From Mycobacterium pinniadriaticum (GTDB lineage: Bacteria > Actinomycetota > Actinomycetes > Mycobacteriales > Mycobacteriaceae): a DNA stretch of 57,086 nucleotides. Both the position numbers and the translations under genes were made by a program. The DNA is taken from NCBI RefSeq assembly GCF_026242045.1, contig NZ_JAPJDO010000035.1:1-57086 (forward strand), read 5' to 3'. Positions 40,679-49,624 of the stretch are shown in pieces. Each line of letters opens with the position of its first letter. Within the stretch, counting starts at the first letter, position 1. The notes below the pieces were generated by a model, which saw only the letters and a list, made by a program, of their open reading frames with translations, did not search any database and was not told the DNA's origin.

Positions 40679-43408
40679 TCACGGCAGGATGCGGCGCCGC
40701 CGCGCCTCGGCGATCGATTCGCCGCGCCTGCCGACTCCGAGCTTGATGTAGATGCTCTTGAGATACCACTTGACGGTGTTGATGGTCACCCCGAGGTTGC
40801 GGGCGATCTGTTTGTTGGACAGGCCGCGGTCCAAAAGTCGCAGGATGTCGACTTCCCGTGCACTGAGCGGCTCTTCAGGTAACGGTGATCGCTCGGCGAC
40901 CCGCGCGATGACCGGAATGGCCGCGCTGCGGGCGTCGCTGTGGGCGGTGGCCAGCAACCGCGATAGATAGGTGGGAGGCACCTCGGGAAAGCCGTTGGCC
41001 TGTCGGCTGGTCCGGCTCGCCTCACGGAGCCGGGCAACCATACTCAGGATTTCCGGTCCGGTATCGACAACCGTGCGGATCAGCCCGGCGCGTGCGCCGG
41101 TGATCAGCGCGGGCACCAGAGTATCGGTTGCGGCTGCGGTATTCCCGCTGAGGTAAAGCACTTTGGCCAGTTTGATGGTGGTCGCGGTCTCCCCGTAACG
41201 CCAACCGACCGCCTTACTATCATCGCGCATTGCCGACAGGACTCGACACGCACCTTCGAAATCGTTCTTGGCGCGCAATATTCGGGCCTGCATGCCCCGC
41301 TGGTGGTAGCGCACGGCGAAGGCGATGCCGTCGTGCGCGGGGGCGATGTCGTCAGTGCTGCGCGCGAGTGCGTCCTGGGCGCGGGAGACGTCGCCGACGG
41401 CGAGGTGCAGACGTAGGCAATCGCTGTGAAGCGCAGCGGCCAGCCGGGGCATCGAAAGGTGGTGCGCGGTGGAAATTCCTTCTTCGAGAAGAGCCATGGC
41501 TTCCTCGATGTCGCCGCGCAGGACCTTGATACGCGCCAGCGTGCTGTAAGTCGCGATCATGAAATCGGCGACGCCGCTTTCGGCTCCCAGCTCGTGACAC
41601 TCTTCCAGAAGCGTTTCTGCCGAGTCGATGTCGCCGTTCTCGTAGAGCACCCGGCCGAGCAGCGCGCCGGCCAACCGGGCCGCATGCGAGTGCTGTCCGG
41701 CCATGTGCTGAGCTACATCCCAGGCTTCGGAATAGTGACGTTCGGCGCTGACCAGATCGACCCGTGCGAACGCGGCCAGGCCTGCGAAGCATCGCCCGTA
41801 CACACCGGCGAACGGCCCTGCCGTGGCTTCGTGAAACGGGGCCGCCCAGCGCTGGCGTGCTTCGGCAGAGTCGTAGGCGAAGTTGTGGAGGTCGACGAAG
41901 GTGCTGATGTTGGCCGACACCGCGACCAGGAAGGGCCGGTAGCCGGAATTCTCCACGAGGTACGGTGCGACGAGCTCTGCGGCCCGGTCGATCCGGTCGC
42001 CGTAGACGTCGATGCAGGCCTGCACGACATCGGCTTCGCCCAGCACGCCCGCGGGCGCGCAGCCCTGGGCGGCACGGGCCAGGTTCAGCGATACCTGGGC
42101 CTGGTCGCGGCGCTGCAGCAGGCAATTGGCCCACGCGATGGCGAGGTGCAGGTTCGGTCGGGCGGCCAGCAGGTGCCTGGGCAGCTTGTTCACCAATGCG
42201 AGCAGGGTGGCCATCCGGCTGTGTTCCACCAGCGACATCGCCTGGCGTTCCACCAGGTCCACCGCCGCGGGCGCGTCGCCTGCGCTCAGTGCGTGGGCGA
42301 CCGCCTCGCCGTACAGCCCGTGCTCGGCGAACCAGGCGGACGCGGTGCGATGGAGGACCACGATCCGCTCGCCGTGGTCGCGTTCCAGTCGCTGGCGCAG
42401 ATAGCCGGCGAACAGATGGTGGTAACGAAACCACTCGCGGTTGTCATCGAGCGGTCGCAGGAACAGGTCGCGGCGTTCGAGGTCCTCGAGGATGGTCTGT
42501 CCGCGAGTTCGGCCGCTGACCGCGGCGGCGAGCCCTCCACACAGGCGCTCGCAGATCGACGTGGTCAGAAGGAAATCGAGGAGGTCGGGCGGCAGCGTGT
42601 CGAGGACATTCTCGGCCAGATAGTCCCCGATGGAGTGGTGGCGTCCGGAGAAGTCGCGGATCAGCGCCGACGGGTCCGGGCTGCTGCGCAACGACAGCGT
42701 GGCCAGCTGCAGCGCGGCCACCCACCCCTCGGTGCTCGACCACAGTGTGTGCACGTCGTCGCCGTTGAGTTCGAGCGCATTGAGCTCGAGCAGGAAGGCG
42801 GCCGATTCCTTCTGGTCAAAGCGAAGCTGCATGGCATCGATCTCGTGGACCTGCTTGCGGACCTTGAGTCGTGCGATTGCCGGTCCGCGGGTTCGGGTTG
42901 TCACGATCAGGTGCAGGTTGGCCGGTCCGACATCGAGGAGAGATTCCAATACCGCTGTGGCGCCCTCGTCTTCGATGAGATGCCAGTCATCGAGCACCAC
43001 CGCCACCGGGCGTCCGTATTCGGCGCATTGATTGACCAACTCGGTCAGTACATAGCGCTGGGCATCGTCGGATTCCTGTTCCAGCAGGCCACCCAGGCCG
43101 GCGCCCACGCTGGGTTCCACGCGGCGAACCGCCTCGACGAGATGGCCGAGAAATGAGGCGGTGTCGTTGTCATCGCGGCCCAGGGTGATCCACGCGACCG
43201 GCACGCCTTCGGCGCTCAGCACCCGCTGCCATTGCGCGGCCAACGTCGTCTTGCCGAAACCCGCTGGGCCGTGGATCAATGCCAGCCGTTTGTCGCGGCC
43301 CGCCTGCAGCAGATCGATGAGGCGTTCGCGGGAGATCAACCCGCCGTCCAAATTGGGGGCGCGCAGCCTGGTCGACACGACCGGGGCGAGCCGCCTCCTG
43401 GGCTGCAT
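40679..43408 (-). CDS. MalT-type LuxR regulator with STAND ATPase domain
   Basis: A 909-residue transcriptional activator. It has an N-terminal NTPase with Walker A HGPAGFGKTT (46-55) and LDDWHLIED as Walker B at about 140, a winged-helix region, a long superhelical TPR-like middle (about 400-800), and a C-terminal LuxR DNA-binding domain (LSAREVDILRLLDRGLSNKQ, IARNLGVTINTVKWYLKSIY). MalT relatives integrate a ligand signal with ATP binding and activate transcription. The ligand here is unknown. It is divergent from an EAL-domain protein, with a 250-bp intergenic region in which I see no clear operator. Confidence 0.9.
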   Translation of the reverse strand: MQPRRRLAPVVSTRLRAPNLDGGLISRERLIDLLQAGRDKRLALIHGPAGFGKTTLAAQWQRVLSAEGVPVAWITLGRDDNDTASFLGHLVEAVRRVEPSVGAGLGGLLEQESDDAQRYVLTELVNQCAEYGRPVAVVLDDWHLIEDEGATAVLESLLDVGPANLHLIVTTRTRGPAIARLKVRKQVHEIDAMQLRFDQKESAAFLLELNALELNGDDVHTLWSSTEGWVAALQLATLSLRSSPDPSALIRDFSGRHHSIGDYLAENVLDTLPPDLLDFLLTTSICERLCGGLAAAVSGRTRGQTILEDLERRDLFLRPLDDNREWFRYHHLFAGYLRQRLERDHGERIVVLHRTASAWFAEHGLYGEAVAHALSAGDAPAAVDLVERQAMSLVEHSRMATLLALVNKLPRHLLAARPNLHLAIAWANCLLQRRDQAQVSLNLARAAQGCAPAGVLGEADVVQACIDVYGDRIDRAAELVAPYLVENSGYRPFLVAVSANISTFVDLHNFAYDSAEARQRWAAPFHEATAGPFAGVYGRCFAGLAAFARVDLVSAERHYSEAWDVAQHMAGQHSHAARLAGALLGRVLYENGDIDSAETLLEECHELGAESGVADFMIATYSTLARIKVLRGDIEEAMALLEEGISTAHHLSMPRLAAALHSDCLRLHLAVGDVSRAQDALARSTDDIAPAHDGIAFAVRYHQRGMQARILRAKNDFEGACRVLSAMRDDSKAVGWRYGETATTIKLAKVLYLSGNTAAATDTLVPALITGARAGLIRTVVDTGPEILSMVARLREASRTSRQANGFPEVPPTYLSRLLATAHSDARSAAIPVIARVAERSPLPEEPLSAREVDILRLLDRGLSNKQIARNLGVTINTVKWYLKSIYIKLGVGRRGESIAEARRRRILP

Positions 43409-43658
43409 CAGCGTCGCCTCCCCCTATGGCTCTGGATCCGGCCGCACTGCTGCGTGCCGGTCACTTCGATGATGATGTCAGATATCTATCCCTAGCGAAG
43501 CCTCACCTAAGGGACGCGGCGACTTTGCTGTTGTACGGGTAGTCGGTCAAGGCAAATCGGGTGGCGGCTCAGTCAAATCGCGGGCCTCACAGCTAACTTG
43601 GCCTCATCGGTTTCACCCGTGTACGCGCAGGGGGCCGCCACACCATCGCTAGGACGTC

Positions 43659-44885
43659 GTGACCGATTTCATCGACGAGGCAATTGCGGGTAATGGCCTG
43701 GTCCCAGCGTATCAGCAGGTCGTGGAACTACCCAGTGAAGTCGTCGTCGGCTATGAAGCACTGGCGCGCTGGCCCGCACTGGACAATCCAGCGCCAACCG
43801 ACATTTTCGACCGCGCCGCGAAGACCGGTCGGCTGGACCTCATCGATGAACTGTGCATCCGCGCCGCGACCCAGGGTGCCCTGGAGAGCAATTTCACGCC
43901 GGGGACGCTGTTGCTGGTCAACTGTGAGCCGGGGACGGTGCCCGTCAATCCGGCCGTCGACCCCGATGTCATGCGTGCCGCCGCGACGTTCCGTCTCACG
44001 TTCGAGATCACCGAACGGGGACTGCTGACCAATCCCCGGACGCTGCTGCGCAAGGTGGCCGCCTTGCGTTCCCTCGGGTTCGCAATCGCGTTGGACGACA
44101 TCGGCTTCCATCCCGATTCGCTGGTCCTGCTCGACGTCGTCGCACCCGACATTCTCAAGCTCGACATGGGTTTGGTTCAGCGCCAGCCGGATCGGATGCT
44201 GGCCCGCACGGTGGCGGCGATCATCGCCCACCACGAACGTACCGGCGCGGTCATCTGCGCCGAAGGCATCGAGACCGCCGAACACCTGGAACAGGCGCTC
44301 GCCTACGGCGCGACGCTCGGCCAGGGCAATTGGTTCGGTGCCCCCGGGCAGCTGACCGGTCGGTCCCAACCGTTCTCGTGGCCGCTACGACGGACACCGC
44401 CGGCGCCGGCCGCCCACCACTCCACGACGGAAACGGCCGTGGCCGGCCTGCCCGTCCGTACGGTGCGCAAGCAGACCCTGACGGCCCTTTCCCATCACAT
44501 CGGGGGTATCGCCGCCACCGCCCAGAACGCGCCGATCGTGCTTGCCACCGTGCCGGCCGATGAGTGCCTGGATCTGCAGTCCGAACAGCTCTACTCAGCG
44601 ATCGCCGAACGTTCACCGCTGGTGGCGGTCCTCGGCCAGAACGGGCCCGCCGGCCTGGGGCCGCGGGTCAGGGGGGTGACGCTGGATCGAGACGACCCGC
44701 TGCTGCGCGAGTCGACGATCCTGGTGCTGGGACCGGAAGCCGCCTGCGGGTTGGTCGCACGCGAGCGAACCTGTTCCGTAGCGCATTCGGCAGACGAGGA
44801 GAAGCGGCGGTTCGACATGGTGATCACCTATGACCATGAACGCGTCGCCGCGGCCGCCCGGCCGCTGCTGGACCGCTTGAACTGA
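43659..44885 (+). CDS. EAL-domain protein with C-terminal DICT sensor domain
   Basis: A 408-residue protein with an EAL cyclic-di-GMP phosphodiesterase domain (about 10-240) and a C-terminal DICT-like domain (about 265-405: KQTLTALSHHIGG and onwards). Catalytic residues look intact: EAL at 33-35, N88 in LVNCEP, E119 in EITER, D146/D147 in LDDIG, K167 in LKLD and E202 in AEGIET; QGNWFG is loop 6. It lacks transmembrane helices and a GGDEF domain. It probably degrades or senses c-di-GMP. The start is GTG 43659. It is divergent from the MalT-type regulator. Confidence 0.87.
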   Translation: MTDFIDEAIAGNGLVPAYQQVVELPSEVVVGYEALARWPALDNPAPTDIFDRAAKTGRLDLIDELCIRAATQGALESNFTPGTLLLVNCEPGTVPVNPAVDPDVMRAAATFRLTFEITERGLLTNPRTLLRKVAALRSLGFAIALDDIGFHPDSLVLLDVVAPDILKLDMGLVQRQPDRMLARTVAAIIAHHERTGAVICAEGIETAEHLEQALAYGATLGQGNWFGAPGQLTGRSQPFSWPLRRTPPAPAAHHSTTETAVAGLPVRTVRKQTLTALSHHIGGIAATAQNAPIVLATVPADECLDLQSEQLYSAIAERSPLVAVLGQNGPAGLGPRVRGVTLDRDDPLLRESTILVLGPEAACGLVARERTCSVAHSADEEKRRFDMVITYDHERVAAAARPLLDRLN

Positions 44886-44924
44886 GCCAGCACTCTTGTC
44901 GGAGGCGACCCCTAGGGTGGCCGC

Positions 44925-45335
44925 ATGAATTTCATCTCGACGCGCATCATCACCGCCGACGTCAAACGGCTCGTCGCGTTCTACGAGTTGGTCACCGGGG
45001 TCACCGCGGTGTGGGGAAACGAGTTGTTCGCCGAGATTCCCACGGCTATCGGCACACTGGCCATCGGCAGTGACAAGACCGTGCCTCTGTTCGGAGCCGG
45101 ATCGGCGGAGCCGGCAGCCAACCGGAGCGCGATTCTGGAATTCATCGTCGAGGATGTGGACGCCGACCATGAGCGCCTGCGCGAGCATCTCGACGAGGTC
45201 GTGACCGAACCCACGACCATGCCATGGGGCAACCGCGCGCTGTTGTTTCGGGATCCGGACGGCAATCTCGTCAACCTGTTCACCCCGGTCACCGAGGAGG
45301 CCCGGGCGAAGTTCGGGCTCGCCGGACCGCGCTAG
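44925..45335 (+). CDS. VOC family protein (glyoxalase-like)
   Basis: A 136-residue single VOC chain: STRIITADVKRLVAFYELV at the start, central LFAEIPTAIGTLAIGS, and the typical terminal strand LLFRDPDGNLVNLFTPVT with a metal-ligand-like position occupied by Asn rather than the usual Glu. It may bind a small molecule without being a metal-dependent enzyme. It is 39 bp after the EAL gene and 10 bp before a lipoprotein gene, all in one direction. Confidence 0.83.
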   Translation: MNFISTRIITADVKRLVAFYELVTGVTAVWGNELFAEIPTAIGTLAIGSDKTVPLFGAGSAEPAANRSAILEFIVEDVDADHERLREHLDEVVTEPTTMPWGNRALLFRDPDGNLVNLFTPVTEEARAKFGLAGPR

Positions 45336-45345
45336 TATTTCGCGA

Positions 45346-45873
45346 ATGCGCGGAACACGGATGTCCAGGGTGCTTGTCGGCCTGATCGCCGTCGCACTGA
45401 TCGCCACGGGGTGCGGGGGCTCGGGCTCGACGGACCAACAGAGCGCCGATAGCGCACCGGCGACGTCGAGCGCACCATCCGCCAAACAGGCGGTCGTCTT
45501 CGGCACCGCGGTCGATGTCGCCTCGCCGGACGGCGCGACGGCGACCTACACCGTCGCCAACCTGCGCCCAGTACCCCCCGACGCCCAGATCGTCCCGGCC
45601 AAGGGAACGATGTACGCCGTCGACGTGACGATCGTCGCGAAGTCCGGCACGACCACCTACAACGGCTTCTGGTTCGTCGCCCGGGCCGCCGACGGGTCGA
45701 ACATCGCGCCCGCCGTGGGCGCCGTCCAGCCGGGTATCACCTCCGGACAGCTGGCGCAGGGCCAGCAGATCGCTGCTCATGTCGCCTACGACGTCCCGCA
45801 GGACCAGACCATCACCGCCATCATGCTCCGCGATCCGCACGGCAAGCTGCTGGCGGTGTGGGCGACGGGGTAG
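45346..45873 (+). CDS. Lipoprotein with DUF4352-like domain
   Basis: A 175-residue lipoprotein: signal region SRVLVGLIAVALIA and lipobox ATGC at about residue 24, a Ser/Ala linker, and a beta-sandwich domain with VTIVAKSGTTTYNGFWFVAR and QIAAHVAYDVPQD typical of DUF4352 exported proteins. Function unknown. ATG 45346 and ATG 45361 are both possible starts; the second gives a more usual signal length. It lies 10 bp downstream of the VOC gene, so both are probably on the same mRNA. Confidence 0.78.
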   Translation: MRGTRMSRVLVGLIAVALIATGCGGSGSTDQQSADSAPATSSAPSAKQAVVFGTAVDVASPDGATATYTVANLRPVPPDAQIVPAKGTMYAVDVTIVAKSGTTTYNGFWFVARAADGSNIAPAVGAVQPGITSGQLAQGQQIAAHVAYDVPQDQTITAIMLRDPHGKLLAVWATG

Positions 45874-45888
45874 TGGGTAGCCGGCCAA

Positions 45889-46587
45889 TCAGTCTGTGAT
45901 GACGCGGATTTCTTCGCCGAGCCGGTAGTCGCCGACCATCGGCAGCGCATCACCGCTCCAGAATCGTCCAGGGTCGAACCAGTTTTCATTCTTCTCGGTT
46001 GCCAACAGGCCCATCTCCTCATAGGTGATGGCGACCGTTTCCGCGCAATAGGCCGTCTGCAGTCCGACTTCGCGCTCAGCGGCCTTTCGTCGCTCGGCTG
46101 ACTCGCGAACCTTCTTGTGCACGAACGGTATTCCGCGGGTCCAGTCGCTGACGGTAGGGAGCCGGCCGCGCAGCCAGCGGCCGGTCAGCTTCGCGGTGGA
46201 GGGAAATGGTGTGCCGTCCATCCGGGCGATCACCTTCAGGAGCCGGTCTTCCTGGTCGCGGGTGACGTGCGGGGTCAGCTGTCGTAACCAGCAGCGCTGA
46301 CCGTAGTGGTGCAACCACTGTTCGATGGCCTCACTGGCGTCGTTCAGCTGCACGCCGCGATGATTGGTGCCCGTCCACAGGTCGACGAGCTTGTGGCCAA
46401 GCTCGGCGTGCCACACCAACGGCGGCAGGTCGTCGAGGGCCACCGTCATGCCGACGTGATTGACCGGGGCGTTGGTCAAGGTCTGGATCGCCCGATCCGG
46501 ACCCGATCCGCCGCGGAACAGCCAAACATCGCCGGTGCGGGTCTCATTCAGTGCCTGGGCCAACGACACCGTGTGCTCGGTCACCAC
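45889..46587 (-). CDS. Putative permuted papain-like (NlpC/P60, YiiX-type) protein
   Basis: A 232-residue protein. TGDVWLFRGGSGPDRAIQTL and NAPVNHVGMTVAL look like the His-containing half of a circularly permuted NlpC/P60 or LRAT-like fold (His45 candidate). QTAYCAETVAITYEEMG near residue 180 supplies the Cys. In permuted members the His precedes the Cys, as here. It could be a cysteine peptidase, amidase or acyltransferase. It has no signal peptide. This assignment rests on motif order only. It converges on the lipoprotein gene upstream. Confidence 0.65.
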   Translation of the reverse strand: MVTEHTVSLAQALNETRTGDVWLFRGGSGPDRAIQTLTNAPVNHVGMTVALDDLPPLVWHAELGHKLVDLWTGTNHRGVQLNDASEAIEQWLHHYGQRCWLRQLTPHVTRDQEDRLLKVIARMDGTPFPSTAKLTGRWLRGRLPTVSDWTRGIPFVHKKVRESAERRKAAEREVGLQTAYCAETVAITYEEMGLLATEKNENWFDPGRFWSGDALPMVGDYRLGEEIRVITD

Positions 46588-46607
46588 CGCAGCCTAGTCT
46601 GGTCGGT

Positions 46608-46784
46608 ATGCGCGGGATCTGGAAGTGGATCGGGCTGGCCGGCGCGGCCGGCGTCGTCGCGGGCGGGGTACTCGTCGCGCGGGACCAGCGCCGTCGCGAG
46701 GCCTACACGCCGGATGAGATCCGCGCCCGGCTGCACCAGCGCCATGCCGAGGCCACCAAAAGCCAGGCGGCACCCGACACCTAG
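46608..46784 (+). CDS. Small single-helix membrane protein
   Basis: A 58-residue protein with one transmembrane helix (WKWIGLAGAAGVVAGGVLVA) and a charged C-terminus (YTPDEIRARLHQRHAEA). ATG 46608 follows a GTCGGT stretch rather than a good ribosome site. It fills the gap between the papain-like gene (divergent) and the cyclase gene (convergent, with overlapping stop codons), so it has few alternatives as a gene. Its function is unknown. Confidence 0.6.
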   Translation: MRGIWKWIGLAGAAGVVAGGVLVARDQRRREAYTPDEIRARLHQRHAEATKSQAAPDT

Positions 46785-47572
46785 ACCGCCACCGCGTAGA
46801 GCCGGTAGGTGCCGCTGAATCCCTTGAGCTCGGCGTCCCGGCCTTCGTCGAAGGCGTGCCGGTCGCCGACCGCGGTGCGCACCGATTCGCTGACCAAGAT
46901 CTCACCACCGTCGGCCTGCCCGGCGACGCGGGCGGCCATCGCCACGTTGCGGCCGAACAGATCGTCGCCGCGGCGCACCGACTTGCCCATGTGGATTCCG
47001 ATCCGCACTCGAATACTGTTGTGCCGCATTCTTTTCGCATCCCGTTCCAGCGCTCGCTGGATCGCCACGGCACAGCTCACCGCCTCGGCGGGATCGGCGA
47101 ACGCCACCATGAAGCCGTCGCCCTGACTCTTGACGACATGGCCGGCGTGGGATCCGACCAGCCGCCGGACCAGTCGGTCGTGGCTGCCGATGAGCTTGAC
47201 CCACGCCCGGTCTCCGATGCGTTCGTTGAGAGCGGTGGATCCCTCGATGTCGGAGAACATCACCACCACCTTGCCGTCGGGGGCCAGCCGGGCCAGGTCA
47301 GGGCGCTCGACGTCGGCCCAGTCGGCGAGTTCCTCGATCGAGGATCGCACCGCTGAGCCCAGACCCTGGGTGCGCACCAGGTTGGCGGTCTGCCAGACCG
47401 TCTTGACCGCCTCTCGGCCACCGGTCCACAGCATGTTGCGGGTGTCCAGGCGGCCGCGCAGCTCCTCGGTTTCGCGCCGGCTGGCTTGCAGGCGCGAGCG
47501 GACGACCAGCAGCGCCACCGCCTGCGCCACGACCAGAACCGCCAATATCGCCGCCATAAACGTCCAACCCAC
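46781..47572 (-). CDS. Class III adenylate/guanylate cyclase, membrane-anchored
   Basis: A 263-residue protein: an N-terminal transmembrane helix (about 4-25), a coiled-coil-like linker, and a class III cyclase domain (about 100-260). Metal ligands D108 (FSDIEGS) and D152 (KSQGDGF) and the substrate-binding K148 are present, with D204 as the second purine-specifying residue. The transition-state Asn expected two residues after GRNV appears as Ala (GRNVAMAAR) while Arg215 is kept, so activity may be reduced. I recall Rv1120c, the likely counterpart, as degenerate in M. tuberculosis. Stop codons overlap the small membrane protein gene. Confidence 0.83.
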   Translation of the reverse strand: MGWTFMAAILAVLVVAQAVALLVVRSRLQASRRETEELRGRLDTRNMLWTGGREAVKTVWQTANLVRTQGLGSAVRSSIEELADWADVERPDLARLAPDGKVVVMFSDIEGSTALNERIGDRAWVKLIGSHDRLVRRLVGSHAGHVVKSQGDGFMVAFADPAEAVSCAVAIQRALERDAKRMRHNSIRVRIGIHMGKSVRRGDDLFGRNVAMAARVAGQADGGEILVSESVRTAVGDRHAFDEGRDAELKGFSGTYRLYAVAV

Positions 47573-47607
47573 TCCTGCGCCGCCCTCCGGTCGGGAATCC
47601 TGAACCG

Positions 47608-48540
47608 ATGATGCCTCCCTACTACGAGAGCAGATTCATCCGCGCCAATCACCCGGATCGGGCGCAGGCGATCTGGTTGCGCTGGACGCTGCTGCTGCCG
47701 GAGCCCGGCGATGCCGCCGCCGACGTCTGGGTGATGGTGTTCGATCCGGAGGGTGCCGGCAACCGTGCCATCAAGGTGGCGCATCCGGCGACCGTGGCCG
47801 ACTATCTGTCCGACCCGTGGTCGGCCAGGATCGCCGATACGGTGATCGACGACGTGGGCGCCCGGGGCGTGCTTGACGGCGCCCGATGGGACCTGGTCAT
47901 CGCGCCCGGCGACGAGCCGATGGTCAAGCTCCTCACCGACCGCGCGTACGCGGCCAAGTTTCCGACCGCCAAGACCCAGGTGCGCCATCCACTGGCCCGC
48001 TTCGACGGCACCGTGGCGCTCGGCGACACCAGCATCGCGGTCCAAGCGTGGCGGGGCAGCGTCAACCACAACTGGGGAACCAAGCACACCCCGGCGTACG
48101 CCTTCGGCCAGGTGTGCGGCTTCGACGGCCAGCCGGAGTCCAGCCTCGAAGTCGTGACCGCGCGCGCCGCCGTCGGACCACTGCGGCTTCCCGCGGCGAC
48201 CCTGTTCGTGCTGCGGCACGCCGGGTGGGAGGTCGCCGTGCGCTCGGTGCTGGCGGCCCGGCATACCCGCGGGTCCTACGAGCCGTTCCGATGGTCGTTC
48301 GGCGGACGTACCGACGGCTTCGAGGTGCGCGGTGAGATCCGTGCCGAACCGCGCGACGTCATCGGGCTGACCTATACCGACACCAACGGGGATACCAAGT
48401 ACTGCTACAACTCCGCCCTGGCGGACTGCCGAATCACACTATCCGGCAACGGGGTTGATGCCGAGCTGACCGCGTCACGGCGGGCGATGTTCGAGATCCT
48501 CACCGACGAACGGCACGGCACGGTGCCGGTGTTGGTGTAG
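47608..48540 (+). CDS. CrtC/AttH-like lipocalin-fold protein
   Basis: A 310-residue, beta-strand-rich protein with no signal peptide. Segments such as QAIWLRWTLLLPE, VNHNWGTKHTPAYAFGQVCG and IRAEPRDVIGLTY resemble the duplicated lipocalin-like domains of hydroxyneurosporene/AttH-type proteins, which bind isoprenoids or lipids. The assignment is by resemblance only. It starts 35 bp from the divergent cyclase, so a shared promoter region is likely, and it converges on an alpha/beta hydrolase across a hairpin. Confidence 0.65.
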   Translation: MMPPYYESRFIRANHPDRAQAIWLRWTLLLPEPGDAAADVWVMVFDPEGAGNRAIKVAHPATVADYLSDPWSARIADTVIDDVGARGVLDGARWDLVIAPGDEPMVKLLTDRAYAAKFPTAKTQVRHPLARFDGTVALGDTSIAVQAWRGSVNHNWGTKHTPAYAFGQVCGFDGQPESSLEVVTARAAVGPLRLPAATLFVLRHAGWEVAVRSVLAARHTRGSYEPFRWSFGGRTDGFEVRGEIRAEPRDVIGLTYTDTNGDTKYCYNSALADCRITLSGNGVDAELTASRRAMFEILTDERHGTVPVLV

Positions 48541-48613
48541 CGATCGTCAACGTTGGCGACGCGGAACCTGGAGGATTACCGCCGCGAGCGTGCATCTACG
48601 GCGGGTTTCGCCG

Positions 48614-48635
48614 GCGTGTCTCGGGTCAGACACGC
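48614..48635. terminator. Bidirectional hairpin between convergent genes
   Basis: GCGTGTCT (48614-48621) pairs perfectly with AGACACGC (48628-48635) around a 6-nt loop. Longer complementary GAGCGTGC and GCACGCTC stretches flank it. It lies between the ends of the CrtC-like gene (48540) and the alpha/beta hydrolase gene (48652), so it could terminate both. Confidence 0.5.
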
Positions 48636-48651
48636 ACGCTCACACCCAGGT

Positions 48652-49521
48652 CTAGCGGGCGACGAACGAGACGACGGCCTCGCTGAAGGCGTCGTTGTCG
48701 TCGCCGGCGGCGGTGTGGCCGGCGTCGGCGAGTTCGACGAATTCCGCATGCGGGACCTTGGCCAGGAAATCCTGCACGCCTTCGGCGCTGACCACATCGG
48801 AGAGCTTGCCGCGGATCAACAGGATCGGGATCTTGAGGTCGATGGCGGCCTGCTCGATGCGCTCCACCCGGATGAACGGATCGTCGCCGGGGGCGGTGAG
48901 GAATGCCGGGTCCCAATGCCAGAACCAGCGGCCATTCCGGTGGCGCAGGTTCTTCTTGAGTCCGTCCAGGTTCTTCGGCCGCTTGCGGTGCGGCAGGTAG
49001 GCGCCGATGGCGTCGGCGGCCTGTTCGAGGGTGTCGAAGCCGTGCACGTGGCTGAACATGAACTCCCGGATCCGCGCACTGCCGTCCTTCTCGAAGCGGG
49101 GCACCACGTCGACCAGCACCAGCTTGGTCACCTTCTCCGGTCCGGCGTGCTTGGCCACCAGGATGCTGGTCAGCCCGCCCATGCTGGCCCCGATCAACAC
49201 CACCGGGCGGCCGATCTGCTCGAGCACCGCCGCGACGTCATCGGATAGAGCGTCGACGGTGTACTCGGCGTTGGGCGCCCGGTCACTGTCGCCGTGCCCG
49301 CGGGCGTCCAGCGCGATCACGTGGAAACCCTGGTCGGCCAGTACCTGCCCGGTGTTCTTCCAGGAGAACCGGTTCTGGCCGCCGCCGTGCAGCATCAGGA
49401 TCGTCGGCCGACCGGCTGCCGCGGGCGCATCGCGATTCCACTCGTCGGCCACCAGGGTCAGCTTCTTGTCACCGTGAAACTCTACTGTTTGCGGACCACT
49501 GTTCGTGCTGCTCACCGGCAT
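48652..49521 (-). CDS. Alpha/beta hydrolase
   Basis: A 289-residue serine hydrolase. The oxyanion loop is LHGGGQNRFSW, the nucleophile Ser113 lies in GASMGG, and the catalytic His269 in DAGHTAAGD. A cap domain rich in Lys/Arg (PHRKRPKNLDGLKKNLRH) sits at about 170-210. Substrate unknown; esterases, haloperoxidase-like and MhpC-like enzymes share this layout. ATG 49521 is used. There is a 100-bp gap to the divergent PhnB-like gene. Confidence 0.85.
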   Translation of the reverse strand: MPVSSTNSGPQTVEFHGDKKLTLVADEWNRDAPAAAGRPTILMLHGGGQNRFSWKNTGQVLADQGFHVIALDARGHGDSDRAPNAEYTVDALSDDVAAVLEQIGRPVVLIGASMGGLTSILVAKHAGPEKVTKLVLVDVVPRFEKDGSARIREFMFSHVHGFDTLEQAADAIGAYLPHRKRPKNLDGLKKNLRHRNGRWFWHWDPAFLTAPGDDPFIRVERIEQAAIDLKIPILLIRGKLSDVVSAEGVQDFLAKVPHAEFVELADAGHTAAGDDNDAFSEAVVSFVAR

Positions 49522-49624
49522 CCTCTCGACCGAACCTGATCAGCACGTTACCCAGGCGTGTGGGCGATGAGTTTCGCCACCCCGACCGGTCAACCCCATC
49601 GACACTGTGGAGAGGGGAGGATTC

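Noticed and set aside
43409..43658. Operators or small RNA in the 250-bp gap between the MalT-type and EAL genes
   Set aside because: I found no convincing palindrome, promoter pair or conserved structure by eye.
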